Assembly (NCBI GenBank): GCA_944389925.1
Contig: CALXOD010000052.1
Coordinates: 1-56,062 of the forward strand
DNA: 56,062 nt
Reading direction: 5' to 3'
From: an uncultured Victivallaceae bacterium
GTDB lineage: Bacteria; Verrucomicrobiota; Lentisphaeria; Victivallales; Victivallaceae
This document shows positions 50,468 to 56,062 of this stretch, piece after piece. The notes below the pieces were generated by a model. It searched no databases and was not told the origin of the DNA. It saw only the letters and a list, made by a program, of their open reading frames with translations. A program made the position numbers and the translations under genes. The first letter of the stretch is position 1; each line of letters starts with the position of its first letter.

Positions 50468-52222
50468 TTATTTCTGTTTGCGCAGCTCAGCCAGTTTCCG
50501 ACGGACGGCCGCCAAGTCAAGATCGGGATCTCCTGTTTCCGCCACGGCTTCTTCATAATAAGCACGGGCAGCTTCCCGGTCTCCCAGCTTCATCATGATA
50601 TCACCAGCATGATCCAGCAACACCCCGCGCCCGGCAGCAGTATCTGTGTCTGGAGCAGAAAGGGCCCGGCGAATGTAGTCAGCAGCCTCATCATATTCCC
50701 CCTGTCGGTACAGCAACCAGGCCATACTGTCCAGGTAGGCACCGCACTCCGGCTCGGCTTCAAGCGCATAACGGATCAGTTTCTCCGCCTCATCCAGGCG
50801 GACATTGAGCACAGCAGCCACATATCCCACACTATTGGCGTTTTCCGGATCCTCCAGGGCATTCATAGCGGCAAGCTTGCTCCAGCAGTAATTCAGCAAT
50901 TCCACATCTCCAGTCTTTTCCGCCGGGACCAGCATCATGGTATAAACCGTATCGGCCACCTGATCGCCCTGCCGTTTCTCATGGCGTTTCAGCGCCGCGA
51001 GCATCTGATCAAAGTTCCGTGCCTTCAACTGCAAAGCGATATGGAGGTTTTCACGAAACTCCTCATCCTTGACCGCCTGGATCGCCGCTTCCGCCTCCTG
51101 CAGTTTTCCTTCTGCAAGCAACCCGGAAATCCGTAAAAACTCGGCCGCAGGATCATCCGGCATCATCTTCAGCATTTTTCCGGTAGCCTCCGCCACCAGA
51201 TCATAACGCCCGCAGCGCAATGCCGAATCCGCCTGCAGTTCCAGAAAATCGCGGTCATCCGGCGACTCTTTCAATAACTCCGCCACAACCGGCAGTACGG
51301 CTTTGTAACGCCGGGCCATGAACAATACCCGCGCCAGCAGATGTCGGGAATTCATATCCGACGGCGCCTTTTTCACTGCCTGCTCCACCACCCGAATCGC
51401 ATCATCCGCCAGCTGTAGCCGCAGGTAGGTAACTGCACGCCGCTCCAATTCCGGAAGACTGCGCACCCGGTCATCGGTTTCCCGCAAGGACTGAACAAAT
51501 TCATCCCGGCGCTCTTCCAGTTTTTCCCGATCACTGGGCAGAAGTCCGAGCCAGCGGCGATTCCGATCCGCCTGCCGCGCCGCCAGATTATAAAATTCCG
51601 CCGCCAGCTCCAATACCCGCGGGCGAGCGGCAAACCCTTCACGGGAGCTCAATCGTTGAAACAAAGCATCTGCCTGCTCCAGTTTGTCATCGCTCAGCAG
51701 ACCGCCCACATAAATTTCCAATATCCGGCAAAATGCCTGTTGCGCACGCGGCGCCAGTTTTTCCGGCTCCTGTTGAGCGGCAATGACGCGTGCGATCAGC
51801 TTCTCCACCTGTTCCGGCGACAGCGGAGAACGGAAAGAAAGCGCCAACACCTGCTCGGTCAACACCGGATGATCCGGATGAGATTCGGCAACTTTTAAAA
51901 GCCCTGGTATGATTTTTTCCAGATAAGCAGGATTTTCCGCATAGGTATTCAGTAACGCGCAAGCGGCGCCGGAATCGGGATCATCCATCAACGCGGCCAG
52001 CAGCCAGTCGATACATTGCTCATCAGTTCCCCGTTTCATGGAAGCGCGGATAAAATTTTCAAGTGCACGGCTCCGTCGCACCGCCGGCGTGTCAGTCTGC
52101 TGTTCGGCAGCTGCCGGCACCTCCGCCGCCGTGTCCCGTTCGGAATCGCTACCGATGCCGTCGGCCGCCGGCAGAGCCAGCGGAGCGATGGCGGCCAAAG
52201 ACCACAACATCCATTTATACAT
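50468..52222 (-). CDS. Secreted TPR-repeat protein
   Basis: 584 residues. A signal peptide (MYKWMLWSLAAIAPLALPA) predicts periplasmic location. Much of the mature protein consists of TPR-like helix pairs: RYDLVAEATGKMLKMMPDD, the run LLAEGKLQEAEAAIQAVK, LDEAEKLIRYALEAEPEC and YRQGEYDEAADYIRRAL. A coiled-coil-like acidic start follows the signal peptide. It is probably a scaffold for envelope protein complexes; no enzymatic motif is visible. AAGGAG lies 8 bases before the ATG. Confidence 0.87.
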   Translation of the reverse strand: MYKWMLWSLAAIAPLALPAADGIGSDSERDTAAEVPAAAEQQTDTPAVRRSRALENFIRASMKRGTDEQCIDWLLAALMDDPDSGAACALLNTYAENPAYLEKIIPGLLKVAESHPDHPVLTEQVLALSFRSPLSPEQVEKLIARVIAAQQEPEKLAPRAQQAFCRILEIYVGGLLSDDKLEQADALFQRLSSREGFAARPRVLELAAEFYNLAARQADRNRRWLGLLPSDREKLEERRDEFVQSLRETDDRVRSLPELERRAVTYLRLQLADDAIRVVEQAVKKAPSDMNSRHLLARVLFMARRYKAVLPVVAELLKESPDDRDFLELQADSALRCGRYDLVAEATGKMLKMMPDDPAAEFLRISGLLAEGKLQEAEAAIQAVKDEEFRENLHIALQLKARNFDQMLAALKRHEKRQGDQVADTVYTMMLVPAEKTGDVELLNYCWSKLAAMNALEDPENANSVGYVAAVLNVRLDEAEKLIRYALEAEPECGAYLDSMAWLLYRQGEYDEAADYIRRALSAPDTDTAAGRGVLLDHAGDIMMKLGDREAARAYYEEAVAETGDPDLDLAAVRRKLAELRKQK

Positions 52223-52268
52223 AAACTTCTCTCCTTGTAATGTCGTATCAGTCTGAAGTCTGAAGAAT

Positions 52269-52297
52269 TATATATCACCACCAAGGTTACTTTTCAA
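52269..52297 (-). promoter_or_regulatory. Promoter of the TPR-protein gene
   Basis: Minus strand: TTGAAA with TATATA 17 bases or TATAAT 19 bases downstream, about 45 bases before the ATG at 52222. Confidence 0.5.
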
Positions 52298-52330
52298 GGG
52301 ACAAAAAGGACTGGCGACAAAAACTCTGCA

Positions 52331-52377
52331 TAAAAAAACCCTCCGTCCTCTTCCTGAAGAAAGAAAACGGAGGATTT
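52331..52377 (-). terminator. Terminator after the mini ribosomal protein gene
   Basis: Minus strand: AATCCTCCGT pairs with ACGGAGGGTT, with further pairing inside the loop, and then runs into seven T. It lies about 34 bases past the stop at 52411. Confidence 0.75.
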
Positions 52378-52410
52378 GTACGGTGTACGGCAGTAATGCC
52401 GTGCAAGCGG

Positions 52411-52500
52411 TTATTTCTTCTTATGCCGCATCAGTTTGAGCTGCTTTTTCCGCTTGTGCTTGGCAATTTTCTTGCGCCGTTTCTTTTTGAGGTTCCCCAT
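52411..52500 (-). CDS. 29-residue mS38/AURKAIP1-COX24-like ribosomal protein
   Basis: The frame from the ATG at 52500 encodes 29 residues, about two thirds of them Lys/Arg/His, beginning MGNLKKKRRKKIAKHKRK and ending RHKKK. This matches the tiny bacterial proteins with the AURKAIP1/COX24 (mitochondrial mS38) motif that bind the small ribosomal subunit. AGGA lies 8 bases before the ATG; its own promoter and a terminator flank it. It is short enough to be missed by automatic calling. Confidence 0.82.
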   Translation of the reverse strand: MGNLKKKRRKKIAKHKRKKQLKLMRHKKK

Positions 52501-52545
52501 TTTACCATTCCTGTTCTTGATCTGACTCTGACAGTTGATCTTAAT

Positions 52546-52574
52546 ACTTTAATGCCTTTTCGGCGTTTTCCCAA
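52546..52574 (-). promoter_or_regulatory. Putative promoter of the mini ribosomal protein gene
   Basis: Minus strand: TTGGGA, 17-base spacer, TAAAGT, 46 bases before the ATG at 52500. Confidence 0.4.
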
Positions 52575-52607
52575 TCCTAAAACCGGAAAAATCCCGAAAA
52601 AACAACT

Positions 52608-54359
52608 TCATTCCGTTAGAATAGACCGATAATCCTTCCCCGGCGGAATCATCGGCAGAACATGGTCGTCATAGCCGGTATGAATATCCAGCAAAAACGG
52701 TCCTTCCGCCGCCAACATCTCTTCGATCGCCGGCTCCAGTTCTTCCCGATGATACACTTCGCGTCCCGGAATGCCGAATCCCCGGGCAATCATCACGAAG
52801 TCCGGATAGGGCCGCCCCGTGCAGAAACTTCCGTCACAATGCGCACAGTCATGTTGCGGCATTCCGCGACTGCCGCGACAATCCCCCAGCACCGTATTAC
52901 CACGACGACTGCCGTAGAAACGATCCTCCCACTGCGCCACCATGCCAAGATGCTGATTGTTGAACACCATCATCTTGACCGGAATCTGCTCCACATGCAG
53001 CGTACCCAGCTCCTGGATGTTCATCTGGAAACTGCCGTCGCCATCGATATTGACCACCGTCTTTTCGGGACAAGCAAGTTTCGCCCCCATTGCCGCCGGA
53101 AGTCCGAAGCCCATCGCCCCCAGACCACCGGAAGTCAGCAGCTGACGCGGATAGGAATAATCATAGAACTGAGCCGCCCACATCTGATGCTGCCCCACCC
53201 CGGGGACGATCACTGCCTTCCCTCCGGTCAACCGGGACAACGTCTCCACCGCAAATTGCGGCTGAACCCGTTCCGGCACCACCCGGTAACGTTTCGGATA
53301 CCGGGCCTTCCATTCCGCGATGCGACGGAACCAGTCACTGTAATCCCGGCGCACGGGCTCAACATTGAGCGCATCCAGCACATCCTTGACATCAGCCACA
53401 ATACCGAGATCTGCCCGCTTGTTCTTGTTGATCTCCGAATCATCAATATCCACATGAACAATCCGGGCGCGCCGGGCAAAAGTGGCCGGATCACCAGTCA
53501 CCCGGTCATCAAACCGTGCCCCCAAAGCCAGCAACAGGTCGCATTCGTTCGCCGCATAATTGGCATAGACCGTCCCGTGCATCCCCAGCCAGCTTAAACT
53601 GAGCGGGTGACTTTCCGGAAACGTCCCGATCCCCATCAAGGTTGTTGTAACCGGCAGATTCCAGCTTTCCGCAAATTTCCGCAATGCCTCCGATGCACCG
53701 GCCGTCACAATTCCGCCTCCGGCGTATACACACGGCCGATTGGAAGCCAGAATCATTGCACGGATAGCGGCAATATCATCGGCATGCACTTCCGGCCGGA
53801 TCACCGGAGGCAGCTCCATCTGATCAAAATCAGGACAACAGCTCTGCTGCTGAATGTTTTTAGGAATATCAATCACCACCGGCCCGGGACGCCCCCCGGC
53901 TGCAAGCTGAAAGGCCTCTGCAAAAATCCGCGACAGATCTGCCGCATCCAGCACCAGGAAACTGTGCTTGACGATCGGCCGGGTCACGCCGATGATGTCG
54001 GTTTCCTGAAATACATTCTTCCCAATCGCCGTACTCGGCACCTGACCGGTAATGAACACAGTCGGAATCGAGTCCATGTAGGCATCGGCAATGCCGCTTA
54101 CCAGATTGGTGGCTCCTGGTCCGCTGGTCGCCATGCAGACCCCAACCTTGCCGCTGGCCCGGGCATAGCCGCCGGCGGCGAAGGCGCCCCCCTGCTCATG
54201 CCGGGGCAGAACCACCCGGATCTTGGAATTCAAAAGCGCCTGATGCAGCTCGATCGCCATGCCGCCGGGGTAGGCAAATACGAGTTCTACGCCCTGTCTT
54301 TCCAGACAACGGACGACAACTTCACTACCCTTCCACATTTTGATTTTTTCGCTGCTCAT
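52608..54359 (-). CDS. ilvB: Acetolactate synthase large subunit with Cys-rich insertion
   Basis: 583 residues from the ATG at 54359. Thiamine-diphosphate motifs: catalytic Glu in PRHEQGGAFAAGGYA, GDGSFQMNIQEL (Mg/ThDP motif) and NNQHLGM. FAD/quinone-type regions follow SGPGATNLVSGIADAY. It condenses pyruvate to acetolactate or acetohydroxybutyrate for Val, Leu and Ile. After VAQWEDRFY there is an extra segment of about 24 residues with C494, C505, C508 and C513 (C-x10-C-x2-C-x4-C), absent from E. coli enzymes. No ilvN regulatory-subunit gene is adjacent. AGTGGA lies just upstream. Confidence 0.95.
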   Translation of the reverse strand: MSSEKIKMWKGSEVVVRCLERQGVELVFAYPGGMAIELHQALLNSKIRVVLPRHEQGGAFAAGGYARASGKVGVCMATSGPGATNLVSGIADAYMDSIPTVFITGQVPSTAIGKNVFQETDIIGVTRPIVKHSFLVLDAADLSRIFAEAFQLAAGGRPGPVVIDIPKNIQQQSCCPDFDQMELPPVIRPEVHADDIAAIRAMILASNRPCVYAGGGIVTAGASEALRKFAESWNLPVTTTLMGIGTFPESHPLSLSWLGMHGTVYANYAANECDLLLALGARFDDRVTGDPATFARRARIVHVDIDDSEINKNKRADLGIVADVKDVLDALNVEPVRRDYSDWFRRIAEWKARYPKRYRVVPERVQPQFAVETLSRLTGGKAVIVPGVGQHQMWAAQFYDYSYPRQLLTSGGLGAMGFGLPAAMGAKLACPEKTVVNIDGDGSFQMNIQELGTLHVEQIPVKMMVFNNQHLGMVAQWEDRFYGSRRGNTVLGDCRGSRGMPQHDCAHCDGSFCTGRPYPDFVMIARGFGIPGREVYHREELEPAIEEMLAAEGPFLLDIHTGYDDHVLPMIPPGKDYRSILTE

Positions 54360-54394
54360 AGTTCCACTCTCAGTTAAAATTCCACAATTCCGGT

Positions 54395-54422
54395 AATATA
54401 CCCCGCCTATGCAAAAAAGCAA
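54395..54422 (-). promoter_or_regulatory. ilvB promoter
   Basis: Minus strand: TTGCTT, 16-base spacer, TATATT, 36 bases before the ATG at 54359. No leader peptide or attenuator is visible in the short leader. Confidence 0.55.
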
Positions 54423-54482
54423 ATACTGCTACGGCTCCGTTTTACGGAAAAAAGAATCCGCTCATTCCCGTATGGTATGGAA

Positions 54483-54511
54483 TTGCAAGCCACCCCGGAC
54501 CGTGATATAGT
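54483..54511 (+). promoter_or_regulatory. rmuC promoter
   Basis: TTGCAA, 17-base spacer, TATAGT, 55 bases before the ATG at 54567. Confidence 0.55.
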
Positions 54512-54566
54512 ATCTGAAATCCTGCTCAAGACTCATGTGACTGTTTTTTATGGAAGGAACCGACCG

Positions 54567-55916
54567 ATGAGTTTACCCCTGCTGTTCCTGATCGGCTGCG
54601 CAATTCTGGCTATCCAGATTTTTCTGTTGTTTCAGACTGCCTGCCGTTCCCGCGCCGATCGCGACAACCGTCTTCAACTGGAAAATCTGGAACGCGATCT
54701 TGAACGTCAGGAAAATACTGTCCGCGAAGAGATTGCGCGCAACCGGCGGGAATTGAGCGAAGCGCTGCGGGACAACCGGCAGGAGCTGGCGGAGTCTTTC
54801 AAAAGGCTGGGCGAAATGCAGTGCCAGCAGTTGAATGACTTCGCCGGCCGCCTGGAAAATCTGACAAAAACTTCCGCCGACGGATTGGAAAAAATCCGTA
54901 CCAGCCTGGAAGACAACCTCCGCACCCTCCGCCAGGAAAACACCAACAAACTGGAGGAAATGCGGCAGGTCGTCGACGAAAAACTCCAGCAGTCGGTGGA
55001 AAAACGCTTCAACGAATCCTTTCGCTTGATCAGCGAACGACTTGATCAGGTACACAAGGGGCTGGGCGAAATGCAGACGCTCGCCCATGGAGTCGGGGAT
55101 CTGAAAAAAGTATTGGTCAATGTCAAAACCCGCGGCGGCCTCGGCGAAGTCCAGCTCGGTGCCATTCTGGAGCAATGCCTGGCGCCGGACCAGTATGCCG
55201 TCAACGTAGCAGTCAAACCTCATTCAGCGGAACGGGTGGAGTTCGCTATTCGCATGCCCGGCGGTCAGGAAGCGGCACAGCCGGTTTATCTGCCGATCGA
55301 TGCCAAGTTCCCGCTGGAGGATTATCAACGGTTGCTCGATGCCTATGACCGGGCCGGAGAAGTGTCCGCAACCGAACTGGAATCCATTCTGAAGTCTTTT
55401 GAAACGGCTGTGCGCCGGAATGCGCGCAACATTCATGACAAATATATCAACCCGCCTAACACCACAGACTTCGCGCTGATGTTCGTACCGACGGAAGGAC
55501 TGCATGCGGAAATTCTGCGGCGTCGGGGACTTTTCGAAGCTCTGAACCGGGAATACAAGGTGGCGGTTGTCGGCCCCGCCAATCTGATGGCGTTTCTGAA
55601 CAGTCTGCAAATGGGCTTTCGGACGCTGGCAATTGAAAAGCGCTCCAGTGAAGTCTGGAGCGTTCTGGGCGCGATCAAAACCGAATTCGGCAAATTCGGC
55701 GACATTCTGGAAAAAACCCGAACCAAACTGACGCAGGCCGCCAACGTCATCGATCAGGCGCAGGTCCGCAGCCGGGCCATTCAACGCAAACTCAAATCCG
55801 TGCAGGAGCTCCCCCCCGCCGAAGCGCTGCGTCTGCTGGACGATCCCATTGATCTTCCCGTAGAAACGCCCATGCACACCGAAACAGAGGACGAAAACTC
55901 TCCCGCGGATTGCTGA
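54567..55916 (+). CDS. rmuC: RmuC-family DNA recombination protein
   Basis: 449 residues from the ATG at 54567 (AGGA upstream). One N-terminal membrane helix (about 3-22) is followed by a long coiled coil (about 30-200) with heptads of Leu, Glu and Arg. The RmuC nuclease-like domain (about 200-420) contains KTRGGLGEVQLGAILEQ, PIDAKFPLEDY, FVPTEGLHAEIL and GPANLMAFLNSLQMGFRTLAIEK. It is thought to limit recombination at repeats. The last 146 bases after it show no supportable gene. Confidence 0.95.
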   Translation: MSLPLLFLIGCAILAIQIFLLFQTACRSRADRDNRLQLENLERDLERQENTVREEIARNRRELSEALRDNRQELAESFKRLGEMQCQQLNDFAGRLENLTKTSADGLEKIRTSLEDNLRTLRQENTNKLEEMRQVVDEKLQQSVEKRFNESFRLISERLDQVHKGLGEMQTLAHGVGDLKKVLVNVKTRGGLGEVQLGAILEQCLAPDQYAVNVAVKPHSAERVEFAIRMPGGQEAAQPVYLPIDAKFPLEDYQRLLDAYDRAGEVSATELESILKSFETAVRRNARNIHDKYINPPNTTDFALMFVPTEGLHAEILRRRGLFEALNREYKVAVVGPANLMAFLNSLQMGFRTLAIEKRSSEVWSVLGAIKTEFGKFGDILEKTRTKLTQAANVIDQAQVRSRAIQRKLKSVQELPPAEALRLLDDPIDLPVETPMHTETEDENSPADC

Positions 55917-56062
55917 AATATCCGGGGCCGTCAGGCGCGATCCCCTTTCATTTTCCTGGGAGAATGCACCTGTCGCCCCTGTTTCCGGCATCGACGCCGT
56001 GCCGAATGCCCGGCGTCATCGGCCTGTACATCACCAGCCGAAGCCGCCCTGCATATGCTGGC

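Noticed and set aside
1-56062. tRNA or rRNA genes
   Set aside because: No intergenic stretch contains a T-loop GTTCGAnnC with a matching acceptor stem; the few such motifs fall inside coding genes.
1-56062. CRISPR arrays, insertion sequences or prophage genes
   Set aside because: No regular direct repeats, transposase motifs, integrase or phage structural genes were seen.
55917-56062. Possible start of another gene at the right edge
   Set aside because: No open frame with a ribosome site is visible in the 146 bases; only a seven-base hairpin (GACGCCG / CGGCGTC) without a T-run.

Overview
The window (about 56 kb, GC-rich) is a gene-dense, ordinary-looking bacterial chromosome segment. It has no rRNA, tRNA, CRISPR array, insertion sequence or prophage that I can see, and no gene-free stretch longer than about 280 bases. 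The gene content points to an anaerobic or microaerobic, Gram-negative-type fermenter of the PVC group, most plausibly Lentisphaerota (Victivallis-like); this is an inference from gene content, not a search. Pointers are a SOR/flavodiiron/rubredoxin oxygen-defence set, the ackA-pta acetate pathway, secreted carbohydrate-active and sulfatase-type proteins, lipoproteins, a large multi-step metabolic gene set, and a 29-residue lysine/arginine-rich mS38/AURKAIP1-like ribosomal protein. Promoters are conventional: TTGnnn, a 16-17 base spacer and a TATnnT box recur in front of most transcription units.

Layout, left to right. 1-2117 (minus): a LacI-type regulator followed by a secreted protein that runs off the left edge, with a LacI-style operator upstream. 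2386-4716 (minus): lipoprotein and SpoIIE-type phosphatase sensor. 4804-6811 (minus): superoxide reductase, flavodiiron protein and rubredoxin. 7048-9040 (minus): dUTPase and a secreted polysaccharide deacetylase. 9305-11234 (plus): ispF and an MscS channel. 11170-13996 (minus): aroE, prepilin peptidase and a secreted protein, coupled by ATGA overlaps and running 65 bases into the mscS 3' end. 14139-14705: lipoprotein.

14980-20283 (plus) is the most interesting block: a tight four-gene unit of Ppx/GppA-HD phosphatase, polyphosphate kinase, a phosphofructokinase with a mixed ATP/PPi active-site signature, and a CYTH triphosphatase. 20395-30414 (minus) holds trxA, queDEC, a polytopic membrane protein, lepA, lepB, purU and an O-antigen-ligase-like protein.

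30618-43329 is mostly plus: a GYF/RDD membrane protein, a Gfo/Idh oxidoreductase, HU, the hisS-adk-map-infA translation cluster, ackA-pta, a zinc-ribbon protein with a poly-acidic tail, an unknown protein coupled to Hsp33, a NUDIX hydrolase (minus) and a sulfatase. 43408-46787 (minus): aldo/keto reductase, a secreted nitrilase-type hydrolase and an HtrA-type protease. 47070-48962 (plus): a large protein of unknown function. 49018-54359 (minus): a small membrane zinc-ribbon protein, a DUF523-DUF1722 protein, a TPR protein, the mini ribosomal protein and acetolactate synthase with a four-cysteine insertion. 54567-55916 (plus): rmuC. The last 146 bases carry no gene that I can support.
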